Origin: Mesocentrotus franciscanus
Taxonomy: Eukaryota; Echinodermata; Echinoidea; Camarodonta; Strongylocentrotidae
Direction: 5' to 3'
NCBI GenBank assembly: GCA_037976565.1
Contig: CP137675.1
Coordinates: forward strand, 11,674,534-11,738,533
DNA: 64,000 bases
Part shown: piece by piece, positions 36,301 through 51,300 of the stretch
Position numbering within the stretch: position 1 is the stretch's first letter
Layout: every line of letters starts with the position of its first letter
Notes under the pieces: generated by a model
The model's input: only the letters and a program-made list of their open reading frames with translations
Databases searched by the model: none
What the model was told of the DNA's origin: nothing
Position numbers and translations under genes: made by a program

Positions 36301-39300
36301 AGAATTCAAGGTTAAGAAATTTGCAGTAATTAGATTTTAGACATTGGAAAAACGTTACTGCTGACTTTGAATGAAGGCTTTAGAAAAATATAGATTATGA
36401 AAGAAAACGTACTTATTCTTATAAAAGACAATACTTAATACAGTTCCATAACGCACTGAAATAATTCAAGTCCCAGTATTGCTGTTTTAGTTGCAAACAG
36501 AGTAATTGTAGATGCTGATATCAGTTGAAAAAAAAAGTAACTGAATGATTCTTTCATTTTTACAAACAAATTAATTGATGTTGCTATATGATATGCACAA
36601 ACATCACAGTTATTTGGAAACTGCTATTAATTGCCAATAGAGTAACTGAAGAAGTTGCAATAATACAGTACATACACATGCAGCCATTTTTTCAAGCCAA
36701 AGATCGTTGGTCATATATGATTTATAGCGAAAATCATGAATTATTTGGATCATGAACACTTCACATCCCCAACACTGCCGTGAATGTCAAGAAACTCTGA
36801 TGGGGTCACTGCTGTATTGCCAATTTGAGCGGAGATTAAATGCGTAGACAGAAGCTTTATCTCTCCCTTAATTTTGCCTTAGAGGTGTAGTCGTACTGGG
36901 TTTCATTCTTGTGCCGCGAATGTGGGTTGTTTTTTTTTAGCATTTGTATAACTATTCAGGCTTGTTCAGATATGGCATGGTAAACCACTGGAAAAAAAGC
37001 TACCATGGTATTTTTACACATACATAGATGAATGGCAACTGCACATAACAGGAATTATTGCATATTCACTTAGGTCTTTGTGATAATTTAGATACAGAAA
37101 TGTGAAGCATGTTAGACTTTATGTCATCATAAAACAACCACCACAGTTTTGCTGCATCATATCTGAACAAGACTGTATGTATTGAGAGCAAAATGAATGT
37201 ATATGAAGTACGGTAATGTGTTGATATTTCTCTCAGGCACATGTTGGTAATCATCGTTGCTTGGCAAGTGTGGTAATGGGAATTTTCTTTCCTGTTATCA
37301 TGCTGATGCTATGATTATTGATAGGGTGTTCCCACTGATTCATTTTCGGTCCTTTCATATTCTAGTAGTATATTCTATTCTCTTATGTAAATATTTTCAT
37401 TCAAGTAAGCCTACTGTATAGCAAGGAAAGTTAAATTTGATTAAAGTCACGGTTTTTTTTTAATAAAAAAAAATGTTGTCATGTCAAGTGATGATGTTGA
37501 ATCTAATTTTTCATTGGTTTTGACCACTTGGGTGATAATCGAAGAAAATCTTTATCATTGGCTTGTATCTAAGGCTGGAAGTCCATTGAAATGAAATGGT
37601 ATTTGTTGACAATCGCAATGCATCGTGTCATTTCTGAGTGATTCTTGCAATGGGTTTGTGATATTCTTTGAGCAGAATGGTTATGGATAAGCGCTACATG
37701 TATATCAGGGAAACTGTGGAATAGTGGTTTGGCCTCTTTACTTTCAATCGCAAGATTGCAGGTTCCAATCCCTATCTACGTGTAGTTATTATTATTCTGC
37801 CCAAGTAGTAATAGGTACATCTACCATGGAGGAAGCGATTCCTTGCATGGTTTGTGCGCTTCAGTCACCCTTTAGTCACTCTTGATAAATCCAGGATTGT
37901 AGGGGATGACAGGGGATGATTTTCATCCCCTGTCAAATTATGCTCTACAAATTGTAATTGTTATTCAATTATTGTTATGATTATCGAAATGTATTTCCCT
38001 TTTTCCAACGAGGTGTTGGACACTGTGCTTTTAAGACGAAGAGAAGTGGGCTCTCATGGGAAATTCAACACCGTTCTGGTGTTTACCCAATAAGGTGCGT
38101 TGTCAATCACCAGGATTAGCCTTCGGTTTTATGACAAACAGGCACTGCATTTTCTAACAATCGCCTCATACTGAAAAGTCACAGTATCAGTCAGGAGGAA
38201 CAACACTGCAGATGATATCATTATTCAATTATTGTTATTATTATCAAAGTGTATTTCCCTTTCCTCGGTGAGATGATGGACACTGTGCTTCAAGTGTTAG
38301 GTGATGAATGACCAAATGTTTCTCCATCTTGTTTCCTCTGTCATGCAGTCAAGTCCAGAGCCTCCTAAGGTCCAGGTGGAGATGAGGATAAACCTTCCAG
38401 ACAGGACGTCTGTCACAGTATCGGTCAGGAGGAACAACACTGCAGATGATGTATATAATGTAAGTATCTTCCTCACATCCATCATTCAAATAATTCTGAT
38501 AATAGCAATTAACCCTTTCAAGATAGGATTTATTTTAGGGCTAAAATGATTACATATTGTTCTTCAAATTGGCAACAATAATATTTTTTCTGATATTGCT
38601 TCATTTTAGCTTAAAGCACAAGTGCTGGGTCCAGGATTTAAGTTACGTGTCAGAATGAGACGACTATTATCATAGCAAATATTGCTGGTGCATATGGCAA
38701 ACAATCATTAGAACCTTGGCATGTCATAACAATGGAGTAAATCTCAGATGATTTATTTGGTATAAAAAGACAGATAATATCACCAATGGGTGATCAGGGG
38801 GCACAACTTACTTGTGCCACTGCCTTTTAAAATCCATTTTGCATATCTTAGTTACTGTACCCCACCCTCTGCCTCCAAAATGCAACCCCTCCCCCCTGTA
38901 TATATTTTCAATTAAGGTTAAATTGTTACCTGAAATTGTGCTTCTTCTTATTTTTGTCTTGCTTGCTTTCTTATTTGTATGTAAGGATTTTGCCCCCAGG
39001 ATTTTGCCCCAGGATTTTGCCCCAGAATTTTGAATTTTGCCCCCATGCCCTACAAAATCCTGTATCTGCCCCTGAATACAAATGTCTATGTTTCATGATT
39101 TATTTTCTTTCATTACAGAGTCTAGTTCACAAGATTGCCTTGGATAAAGGGATGGTCAATTATTTCTACCTGTTTGAAACCACTGAAAGTGGCTTCGGTA
39201 AGTAACCATGGACAGAAATTTCCTTCTATACAAACACTTAACTTAAAGACACCATGTTTGACTGATATTCATTAAAGCATTCTAAATTTACTTCAGTTTT

Positions 39301-42300
39301 GAAGCTGACCGCAGTGGGTTAATTTTAGTCCACTGATTTCTGAAGCACCTAGTGAATCCCAACCTCTATTTCTTGAGGATTTCGTAATGATTCTGTTACT
39401 AAATAAACAAAAAATCATGCAATGATAAAATTGGTGGCTCAATTCTATTTTATGACTTGGATTCATTAGTTTTCGTCATTTTGTTACATAATTCAGGAAA
39501 TCATACAGAATACAGAGGTTGACCTTTGGCACTCCATAACTCAGTTGTCATATTCTATTTCATCTGCTTTTAAGAATTAGTTTTGGGGCAATTTTTTATT
39601 TTTTTTAATGGATACTTGGAGAAGTAACAATTTTTAACTATGAGGATACATCTAGATAATCTGGGGTAGCTTTCTCACCATCAGCCCTATTTTATGTACA
39701 TAGTTGTCAAGTGCTTATTTTTTCTTCTTTTTTCTGAATTTGTTCCTCTTTTGTCCTCTTTTTGTCCAGTTTGAGCCTAGTATTAAAGAGTAACTGTTGA
39801 CAATGGGTGGATTTTAGTGGATTTAGGTAGCTTACCCTTTATAATGCATCATGAATGATGCAGGACAGAGAAGGTTGAAGCGATTATTATGATGGTGAGA
39901 TGGACTACTAATATTTCAACAGATCTGCAAATGTCAACGGTGTGAAGGATGTAAGGAATAGACCTCCTACTGTTTCACCCTGTGCCCTAGATATGTACAG
40001 TGAGTGGCAAAGATACTGAGATGGAAGAGTTACTCCATATCCTACTATGTACTGCCCGAGAATGGAATGATACTCAAATGTTTAATCTATACCCTTCTCA
40101 TGTGTGCATCTGAAGAAAAAAAAACATGAAAGCAGAGACAGGCATGTACTGTGTGCATGGATGGATTGTGGTTCAGATGTCGTTTAAAGAGAAGGTTGAG
40201 TTCTGGGAAGAAGTGAAAAATAATTTGTGAGCGTTATCATTGTTATTATGCAAGTGTGGAAGAACATCAGATAAAACATGTTCCCTGAAAAGCATGGCTC
40301 TTCGAATGCCTTCGTATTCTAAATATGGCATGTAACAGCATAAAAATCGGAACAGATTTTTATGCCACATGTTCGTGTAGTCCCATACACATCTTTCTGT
40401 GTACAGTGCTTGTAAATTTACCAAGACTGGGCCAAATTTCTTATCATTTTGATGATTCCAGAACCTTACAGTACACTCCAATACTTATATGCTAGATGAT
40501 CAACCTTTTCTGATTGATTCTACACCATTATTTTCACAATGCAATCACATGACCAGAATTCAACTTTATCTTTAAAGCTCAAATCAAGCTGATCAGAATT
40601 CCATAGGTAGCCATTCGGAAATATTCATAGCAAGATATATATATATGATGTAAAAGATTCTAAGTCAGTGTCTGTTGTTAGTAACAAACTTATTACACTC
40701 TTTAATATCACTTGGAAGGAGATGATTGAAGAAAAAAAAAATTATTAAAGATACAATGTCCCTTTTGCAGCCAACATCAAATTCTGTAGAACTTTGCAGG
40801 AATTATGAATATGTCATGTATGTTCTATCTGTGAAATTTAAACGTTAGCAGTGTCCTAATATTCAAATTATGCAAGGAAACCCGTTTACTTGCTAGACTT
40901 CACTGTCAGACACTATTGAGTGACTGACTGCCTTTTTCATCTTTGGTAATAACATACATAAAATGAGCTGTAAAGGGTACATGAGCATTTGTCTACATCA
41001 ATAACCCACTTCTTGTAATGGCCAAAATTAAACTGATTGAATCTTTGCGCAGCATAAAACGTACGACCATTCGGTACAATGGTCTGAAAATCAGACTATT
41101 ACTTACTGGCTCTATAGCTCCTAAGTCGATTCGACAACTAATAGTCGTTATTTTCCCACTTAAAGACATTTTCAAGCCCCCTTTTTTTTAGGGAAGTTCT
41201 AAATTAGTATTATCTTTCAAATGCCGTTGGAATTTAACCTTTTCATTTTTTTGGCCTGCAAATGGGACATAGTACCTTTAAGATTTGATTATAGCATATC
41301 CATGTATTGATCCCACTTGTTTAGGAGCACAACCAATATGCAAGATGGATATCATAAGTCCCAGGGAGTGATCATTTTAGTGATAATTAACCTATAGCTA
41401 GTTTTCTTAAGTTAATGTAATTGTCCATGTGTCGTTATCGTATGAGGAGCATGGTAGTCCAGTGATGAATTGTAGTTTGTCAGAAATGTTTATGTTGTAG
41501 AATATAACTTTAGTTTATAAAGCAAATGAAATATTTAACAAGTAGAAACCTTTCTAAAACTCAAAATCTGTGTGCAAGAGTATTTTTCAATCTCTGGCAA
41601 TTATTCTTTTAGTTTTTCAAGTCCATGTTTATTTTTTAAGGTTGTCCAATATACAGTTCATATAAGAATGCTGATTAGTGCCTTCATATAATTGTATGAC
41701 TATGATACATGTATATGTATAGAATTGTAAGACATTTTGTTTTTGTGATTGTACTTTGTAAACTTCATGCAATTCAGCCCTTGGGCTGTTATGTGGATAT
41801 TTTGGTTTATAAATACCATTAAAATTACAATTACAATGTTCGATGTGTTTCTCCATGTTACAGACCGGAAACTATTAAGAACAGAGTTCCCTCACAACTT
41901 GTACATTCAGAACTACTCCTCTGCCAAACCTAATGAAAGCTGCATAGCCTTGAGGAAATGGGTCTTTGCACCAACGCAAGAACTGCTGATGAACCACGAT
42001 GAGAAGACTATGTCATTCCTCTTTTGGCAGGTAAGAGGTCCAAAGCTCATCCAGAGTCATGGTTTTTCAAACTAACTAATAAGAGTAGGGAGTAATATTG
42101 ATGTGGCCATGTGAAAGGGGGTCTTTGCACCCTTGCAAGAACTTCTGATGAACCACGATGAGAAGACCATGTCATTTCTCTTCTAGCAGGTAAGAGGTCC
42201 AAATCCCATCAAGAACTTAAGTTTACGAAGTAATGGAAAAAGATAAGGTGTAGAAGTTATGTAGCCATAGAGGAATGTGTCTATGCACCACCACAGAAAC

Positions 42301-45300
42301 TTCTGATGAGCTATGACAAGGAAGCCATGACAAGGAAGCCATGTCACTCGTTTCAGGAGTTAAGAGATTAAAATTCACTCAGAATCATAGTTTTCAAAAT
42401 GGTTAGAAATTTTTAGCTACAGTAGGTCTTGTGGTTGTTATAGAGTGGGTCTTTGCACAAACACAGGAGCTCCTGATGAACCACAATGAGAAGACTGTGT
42501 CATTTGTCTTTGGGCAGGTAAAAGATTAAATATCATCATGAAACGTAGTTAGTTTTCAAGGATCCAAAATATGGTAGGGTATTTTTAGCCACGAGGATGT
42601 AGGTCTTTCGATGTGTTTCAAGAGCAGTGTAGATGTGACATACAATATAAGATTCAATGCAAAATGTTAGGAGCCTTTAAAAAAAAGCAAGGCTTGTACA
42701 AGATCAGGCTCCTGTAGAAGTATTATAAAGTCTGATTTTTCAGTAAGAGGCGAAACGGTAAAGTAGTACCAAATTTAAGAAACTTTGCAGAAATTATTGG
42801 ATTGAATTGCTATGCTTGCGCATACAATGCCGTTCACTGGAGCTCATTGCAGCAAGTTGACGTTAATCGTGCACTCATTCAGACTCAAACACTGTTTGCA
42901 TCTCATATAATCCTCTTTTCCTCCCGGGTAGAGAAGCAATATCTTCAATATCGTGCCTAGATAAATGCCTTACTTCAGATTTTGTACATAGCATGAACAA
43001 AGTCAGAATACCTTTACTTTCCTTAGGCCATGTCAGCTTGTTAATACATCTTTCTGAATCAAGATGATATTACACTTATAGAAACAGATTATACTCGAGC
43101 CAAGATCAGATTTCTTCCCAAGACAGAATAGAGAGTAAACAATTTTATTTTGATGTATGTGATTCAAATACTTCCTGAACTTAATTGCATGGATTCATTC
43201 GGGTATGGAATATAAAGGAGGGCTAAATGTGAGAAGTAATCCTGGACAATTGATTTACCTTTTTTTGTCTTTCTTTGTTTAATAAATTAGATGTAAAAGT
43301 AGTTAGGGCCTTGATAGAATATGTTGAGAAGTATACATGCATGATTCATTTCCGCAATGGATCTTTTTTATATGATAAGTTGTATGTTTGGAGCCTGGGG
43401 CCCGTTTCATAAAACTTGTTATCTATAACAACTGCTAAATTTCTATGACAAATTCCCTCTCAGCCAATCAGATGCCATGATTTCAGTAGCTTATAACAGT
43501 AGCTTGTTACTTGTTATTGATATCAAGTTTTATGAAACAGGGTCCAGAACTTCCCAGGGGGGCATTAACTCTTTGTATAATCGTATAAGTTGATGCTTTC
43601 TGGCTCCAAACAGACTACATGAGATATAAAGTGATATCTATAGCCTAAAGTGTTCCAAAATAGTTCCCTTTAGACATGTTTTTGGAAGGAGATTGAAGAC
43701 TTGGTTCCTAAAATATGTTTAATCAATCAATGACCACATTTCAACGTGGGTGTGATAAATGTGAGTAGGAAGGAGCTATAAAGAGAAGTAAAGAGACGGC
43801 TTATCGGCAACAGAGGTATTTAGGTAACAGAACGTGAAATCTTAAGGTTCTCAACATTTTAAGATAATCTAGAGTTCTGGTAACTATGGAAAATAAATAC
43901 ACACATAATTGCATGAAACTTGAATCGAATGTTTAATGCTTCAAATACATGATATCTTTTCAGCAGTCTTGGTAGAAAATGTGTAAGAGCTTTGTAAATA
44001 GCAAAAGAAATGTAAGAAAATGAAGTACCATGTATGTGCACAGCACTTGATCCCATATGTGCAAATGTGAGTTATGCTTTTCAACATATGTGATTTCTAG
44101 CCAGTTTTCGAACATAGACATTTTCTGATGGTTTCACATGCAAGTAGGTAGAGTAAACACAATCGAACATTTAATATCCTGTTATCAAACCTGCTTTATC
44201 CATTTGTCATGATTGAAGAAGTGCTCAGTGAATGGTGAAAATAATGTAAGTCAGGTGATAAATAATTGGCCAATCAAATGCCTAGCTTTGTAATATGTGT
44301 TATGTCAATATAAAGAAGCTATAAAAGAAAATAATAAAGAGCCAGCACATTGGCAACAGAGGTATCTATGTGTAAATAACAGTATAAAATTAAGGTCTCG
44401 ATATTTACAGGTAGCCATGAGTACTAGAAATGATGGAAAATTAATTATCACGGAATGAAATGAGACTTTCACTAAATAATCAGACAGCGTATTGGGTAGA
44501 AATGAAGAAAAGCCGAGTATTGGGCAAAATAAATTTTAAGAAATTTAGTTCTGACCAAGCTCATATCACTTGGGTCTCATATTTGCATTTTTTGTTTTTC
44601 TTGCATATTTCACTCAACTATTTATGTTTCATTGCTTGAAAGAATTCATCTACTTGCAACTATGCAAGATGAGTATTTGTAGTATTAAACCTATTTGTTT
44701 TATTTTTTTATTAAGGCCATTGCTGTCTACAATGAGCAAAGTAACTGGGCTGGAACGTCCATCAAACAGGATAATAGATTATGCAGTTTGGTATATTTAA
44801 TGACTATAGAAGGAATATATCTCAGGCAAAATCGTTCGGAAGTAATGTTGCAACTATGATAGAGATATAGATAAGTGAATTTTAATACTGTATGTACATG
44901 AATGATTTGATGATTTTGTTTTCCTTTGTGTGGATGTGGCTTTTTTTTTGGGGGTAATATCATTTGACTTTTGAATACATGACAGTAAATATAATGGTAG
45001 GTCATAGTGAAGGATGTGTTTGATAATTATCTGTTATTACTGTGTGTGTTTTTTTCTGTGGGTAGGGGGAATTTTCAAAGGCTGTTTAATTGGAATATTA
45101 TTTAAGTCTGAATACATGTGATATTGTATGGGAGGGTATACAAAACAGGATGTGTTTGAAATCTGCAGGGTTCAAAATTATCTAGGAAATGGGGGAAGGA
45201 GTAACCTGGAAAATGAGTATTCTTTTCTTTTTTTTTCCAGTTAGGGAAAGGTGAGGGAAATTGAGGAAAATCACCAAAAAATTATGGAATTTTAGGAAAT

Positions 45301-48300
45301 TTCATTGGCCCGAAAGGAAAGTTGTTGGTCTCTTATATTTTGTCTCATTTTTTTTTACACAGTGTATTCACTTGTTGATTTGCTATGGTGGTGTGTATTA
45401 ATGCCTCCTTTAATGATCCTGGAATTTTGAAACTCCATTGGGGAAGAAAACTAAGTGCTTGTTTTCATGTTGGGGATCTGAAGACAGGAAGTTCCGGAGA
45501 ACCTGTGTCTCCCAGTCCATTTCATTGTCGCCCTAACGGCTAATAGATAGATAGATAGATAGATAGAATCTCATCAGTCCCTTGAGATGTTTTTGCTTTG
45601 ACTTCTCGGAATGACGTACTTTGTAAGAAGAAAAATAATGCTAATGGCCATGTACAGTAATGAAAGCATCTCTATGATGAGCCGGGCCGGAAAAATCTGC
45701 CCGTAGATCCGCCACTGGGTGGTCCTACAAATATTGTGCACAGAAATTTGTTGTTAATGATTGTTCCCAATTGGTTTGAACTAGAATTTTCTTTGGCTGC
45801 TCAGTATCCAAAGGATCACATTTCTTGGAGATGTACTTAAAGGGAAGGTTGAGTTCTGGTCGCGGTGACAAATGATTTATGAGCTGTCCTGTTCTCCATT
45901 CCCTCCCCTTTTTTGGAAGAATAGGATCGTAGTAGTGGCATGTACAAAGGATTTCTCTTGAATGCTTCATATTCCAAATTATGACTAGAAAAAACCTAAA
46001 ATATTGACTAAACTTTGATGCCATTATGTGTGTAGTCCCACGCACCCATATTTATGTGCAGTGCTTTTCGTTGAGCTTTTCATATTTTGAGCAATATTGA
46101 GTCATTTGTTATATACAGTAATTAAGGATTTCAAAAGTTAACAATAATTAATATTCTTGTGTGTAATACATAAGCGGCTTTTTCAATACAGTCATTTCAA
46201 ATGTGGACTACCTCGCTTATCAGTCAACGAAACTCTAAACAATGAAATTACATATGTCCAAGACTCAGCTTTGTCTTTTAAAACCAATGTGGTAAAGCTA
46301 TACAAGATAGATTACCATACCAATCTTATCGGGGATAAACGATACGCCATTCAACGTACGTATGGCCTGGAGGCGTTAACAAACGTAATACAAAACCATT
46401 GTGAGTGCTCAAAGTGACAAATTTCTACAAAGAGTTTAATATCAGATTGTTTCTCTCTCTGTCCTTTTCCTCCAATTTTTTTAATTTGCTGCAGGCGATT
46501 AGCGACATTTCACAGAATCGGGTGGTTTGTCCATCGGTAACCCTGTACGAATTGAAGGTGCATCAGGATAAAGAAAATAAATTACAGGTAAGGCTGAGCG
46601 TGTGTGTTAGATCATTTGGGTTAAGTCGGTGGTTAGACTGTTTGGGTGGTATTCTCGAAAGCGGACTAACTTTGGTCCATGGTTTAATCCTCCGACTAAG
46701 TATGGAATGCCAAGTGTCCATATGAATATGTTTTTGAATAATTTAATCTGTCACTAAATTAAAATAAAATGTAATAACATTAAATTAACAACAATATAAC
46801 TATGAAATAATTATGTTAACATGGTGATTTAGGGACATATCAAATTATTCAAAAATATATGTTATATGTAAAATATTGAGTTTTGGGAAAAGAGTCATCT
46901 ATCCTCACATTACATACGATGGAATTACTGAAAGTTTTTCCCCCGCACTTTGAAATGTTAGGTTACAAAATGCATATAATAGATGTGTACTTTTCCTGCT
47001 ACTTTAACATTGGATTTTGATACTAGAGAATAGGTGTAATTTGGCATTTAAGAGTGCTTTGTTTTTCATAAAAGGTGCTTATTTGAATTTGAGTTCCTGT
47101 ACTGGAATACATGTTTAATAATGTTAAATAGTCTCTTTGCCTATTTCACCACTTTGAGTTTTGGGAAAGAATTATTAGCCTCATGTGATGTACAACAGAA
47201 TTACTAAAAGTTTTTTTTTGTCCCCCTACATTTTGTAATGCTCAATATTCAGGTAAAAGCTGCACATATATAGATAGGTCTGTACTCTCCTGAAAGTGTT
47301 GCATGGAAAAAGATTTACAAGTGCTAGTAGAGAATGGCTGTGATTTGATATATATTAGGTGTGTTTCATAAATTTTCTTCCTTGAATTTGAGCTTCAGTA
47401 CTGGACTGGAGTAAGTATTTTTTAGTGCTAGGATAACGCTTCCTTTTTACCCCTTTTTACCCCTTTTTAAGAATAATTTTTATTTTCTTCCAGTACTTAA
47501 AAATTGCGAGGAGTCTTGAAGGATATGGTATGATGGTATTCCCTCATTGTTCATGTGATGCCAAGAAGTCAGGTCATGTGATCCCTTCGGTCAGCTACAA
47601 GAAGTTTGTGCTACAAGCTTGCAAGGAGGACGGCACCCTAGAGGTAGGTGATGTGTGAGAAATATACTAGAAGATATAGCTATTATTATATTTTTGATTA
47701 ATGAAATCCTGTTCAGTGATTGGTCAACATAGCATCATGTGACCAAACATAACATTGCTATGATGTTACTGATAAGAAAAATATTACTATATCGTGACGT
47801 CATCCATGGTATGGTGCACTATACCATGGATGACGTCATTCCTCCGTGACATAAATTATCATTATTATTATTTTATATATTTTTTTTTATGAAGGTTGGT
47901 TTAAAAAATATATCATGCACTATTTCAAGCCACTAGTGAAATTATGGATTCCTCGGCGACAGAAATAGTGCTATTCCTGCTGAGTGCCACCTCACACCAA
48001 TACATACAAATGATTTATGTTTTCTGTCCTTGATGTTTAGGCTCAAGCTCCTTCATTTGAATGGAATGAGATTTCTCAGTACGAGACAGACGAGGAAGGA
48101 ATGGTTTTCTGCTTTGAGTACACCAAGCCTGGAAAGAAACCAAGATGGGTCAGAGTCTTCACCAAATACGTAAGTATCTCTCATGACTGTCCTTTTATTT
48201 TGTCTCATCGTCCTAAGTCATACTCCATTGACATCAGGAGTAGGGGCACTTTAGGTCCAGACCATAGGTGCCCAACTCCCACCATGAAAGGGTAAAATAT

Positions 48301-51300
48301 TGTAGGGCACCCTTAAAGTTTTGGATGTATCTGAGGTATTTTAGGTCTTGGCTATCTCCAGTATGAAGCATCTTTGAACTTCAGGCCACTGTTTTGTCCC
48401 ATCACATCCCATCACAAAATTGTAGACTGTAGAGGAGACTGCAGCTCAACTTGTCCCATTTATTTTCACTTTAAAAGTTTGACATTCCAGGGGGGTGTTT
48501 CACAAAGACTAAGATCGACTTTAAGTTGGACTTAAGTATAACAGGCCGTTCGTGCCATTGTTTGCTCTCACCATTATGATCTTTAGATAATATTTTTTCC
48601 TTCAATAATGAATTATCAAAAATGTAAGTTTTGTAGATTTTTTACCATGATTTGTACATCCCGTGAGAGACCAATGCTAGTAAATGATGAGAGAAAACAA
48701 TGGCACGAACGGCCTGTTATACTTAAGTCCAACTTAAAGTCGATCTTAATCTTTGTGAAACACCCCCCAGTAGACCTAAGCCCTGTAACACAAAACCAAG
48801 CAATTGATTGTACGATTGAATGATAGACGTTAGTCTACATTTGCCACTCTCCACCTACATGTAGGTGCTATGGGTACCCAGTAGGATGCCAACGTTAATG
48901 TAGTATGCTCAGCATTGTGAGCGTCTGTAAAATGGCGCCTGGCTGGAATACTCCCCAGGGAGTGGAGAATGTGCACACATCGTGTGTGGGCGAGCTTGAA
49001 TCTGATAACCGGGGTAATAATATATCTGTACTATGAAATCGCCTAGAGACATCGTCGATTTATTAAGCGCTATATAAACGCAGAATATTATTATTACTAG
49101 AAGGACCCGCGGAATATCCGCGGGATTCTAGGGGTGTAAATAGATACCGGTATATAAATTAAAACCACCAAGAACTGTATTTGCAAATTAGAGGAAACCA
49201 TAAGTTCCCCACTCAACTTTATTTGCCATTTAGAGGATACCATAAGTTCCCGATAAGGCGTTGTGGCGTGCGCCCCATGAAGCTCAGGGTTTTAGGCATT
49301 TAATTACGGTCAGATGAGCCTCCAGGGGCCATCCTTAGGGCTTTGGTGGGGTCCAGGGGCAGAGCCCCGAAGCTCAGGGGTTTTAGGTATTTAATTACGG
49401 TCAGATGAGCATCCAGGGGCCCTCCTTAGGGCCCTTGGTGGGGTCCAGGGGGCGGAGCCCCCGTAAGCTCAGGAGTTTTAGGCAGTTATAATTACTGTCA
49501 GATCGATGAGCATATTTTGATACTTCATTTTGTGACACTGGCAGTTGAGCAAAAATCCGGGAAAATCATATCATTTTAGCAACATTTGTATATTACTGGT
49601 ATCGAATAAGAAATTAACGACGTTTGAATTTTATTTTGGGGGTAACTGTCCCCCCCCCCCATCAGTACGCCAGTGTTCAGGGGCTCATAACTTTTCACTC
49701 CTATAATAAAAACACACACGCTTTCCATCCTCTGACAATATTTCCACGATATGCGCATAACGCTATTATAAAATCCTCCATTAATTGTTAAATATAGGGG
49801 CCTGAGGAATGTTTAAGAAGTTTAATTCCTGTTTACTCTCCTTTTCTTTGAATGGAATGTAATTTTTATGTGATTCAATTCATTTTTATTTTATTTTTGG
49901 TTAAAAATACAAACCATTTTTACTCCTTTACTGCTTTTTTTTTTGGTGGGGGGCTTTTTTTGGGGGCGAAAATACGTTTGCCCCCACACTTCCGCGCCCT
50001 GCACTTGGGTATGAAAAATATACACACAAACAGGTTTTCACACCCCCTTTCACTTTCCCTCCTCCTCCCCATAAACCAACACACAATTTTACACATGCAT
50101 ATATAGGACGTTTACACATCTACCTTACCACAAATATTCAGTTTAACACTATATAGCAGAGAGGGGATGAGAGACAGAGGTAGGGAAATGGAAGCGAGGA
50201 GGGGAGAAATGGAAGGAAGAGAGAGAAAGAGGATGAAGAAAGAGAGGAGGAAAGAAGTATACTGTATGTATGAACATGAATGATAAATAGTACAGAAAGT
50301 GGAAGAGTGAGAATTAGAGAGTGATACATAGAGAGCGACATTAGAGAGATAAATAGAAAGAGAAAGAGAGAGGTGAAAAGAAAGAAAGAAAATTTAGTTT
50401 TATTTTGTATTGCTATTTTCTTATTTTATGTGCGAATTATAATTACTTTGCTTCAGCAACAACAACAAATATTTGATGGACACAAATTCACTCAAACACT
50501 CATAAGCAAATACCATCAATCATCACATACACATCATCTTGTTATTGATAGCTGAGTTATGTATGAAGGGTATATACAATAAATTTAGGTGTATAATGAA
50601 AATTTAACGACACAGTCATAGAAGTATATGTTTTAGTTTATTAAATAATGTTTGTATACTGTTATTATCAAACAGTATGATACATCATACATGTATATGA
50701 AAACATTAAACAATACTTTGGAAAAGCAAGAAATAGGCTGAGTATTATAATAATTGTTAAAAGTAGACATAAATAACAATTATCATTATCATGATGGTTT
50801 TTACTATGTTTAATTACATTTTTAATAAGTCAACAGTAATGATAGTTATATGCAGCTGCATAATGCACATTTAGTTCTGGTCGTAAGATTGAATTGTCAT
50901 CTCAATCGCATTTGTCCTATGAAGAACTTGAACTCTATCTCCTTGCAGAGTAAGGTGATTCTTGACTTGTAGTTGGTGTTGACTGAAGGTCAGCTTGGAG
51001 CATTGGCATTGCAGGTTCTGGGTATTTTGTGTAATGGTCATGCGAAAAATGAAGTACTTGGCATCGCCCTTGACGTTGGGTTGCTAGTTGTTGGTGTTGA
51101 AGTCTTGGAGGACTGTAAATGAAATGAATGAAAAATAACAATACACAAATTATTGAACTATATAAACAGCACATAAATATTTTTTCTTCAGTTTACATGA
51201 TATGATAATATATGACCCTACCCAATTCAAAATCAGAGGCTAACGAACGAAAGAGACAGAAATTTTGGTCTAGGGCCGCCAAGCATTTCAGCGGCCGTCA

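Larger units (their letters stand above)
26875..38348 (+). other. Large SNX27 intron (PX to F1)
   Basis: 11.5 kb. Contents: MITE 27232; four tandem repeats 27780-28400; (CCAAT)n 28449-28481; MITE 29762 with a nested insertion; GA-rich 31385-31860; foldback element 32291; minisatellites 33400 and 34038; foldback element 35207; MITE 36956; SINE 37715; and a partial exon copy at 38178-38218. The stretches 28490-29760, 30105-31380 and 35870-36950 show nothing I recognise. Confidence 0.85.
39198..41863 (+). other. SNX27 intron with two MITEs
   Basis: Holds family B (40183-40576) and family A (40745-41281) TTAA MITEs, both inverted relative to their copies in the 24-25-kb region. 39200-40180 and 41290-41860 show nothing recognised. 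Acceptor CTCCATGTTACAG. Confidence 0.85.
42031..46494 (+). other. SNX27 intron within F2
   Basis: Opens with three tandem copies of the preceding exon's 3' half (to 42518). It then holds a MITE (43397), a diverged direct repeat of about 545-bp spacing (about 43742-43930 and 44285-44460, 'ggcaacagaggtat'), (TAGA)n at 45541-45567 and a family B MITE (45837). The rest is AT-rich with nothing recognised. Acceptor TAATTTGCTGCAG. Confidence 0.85.
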
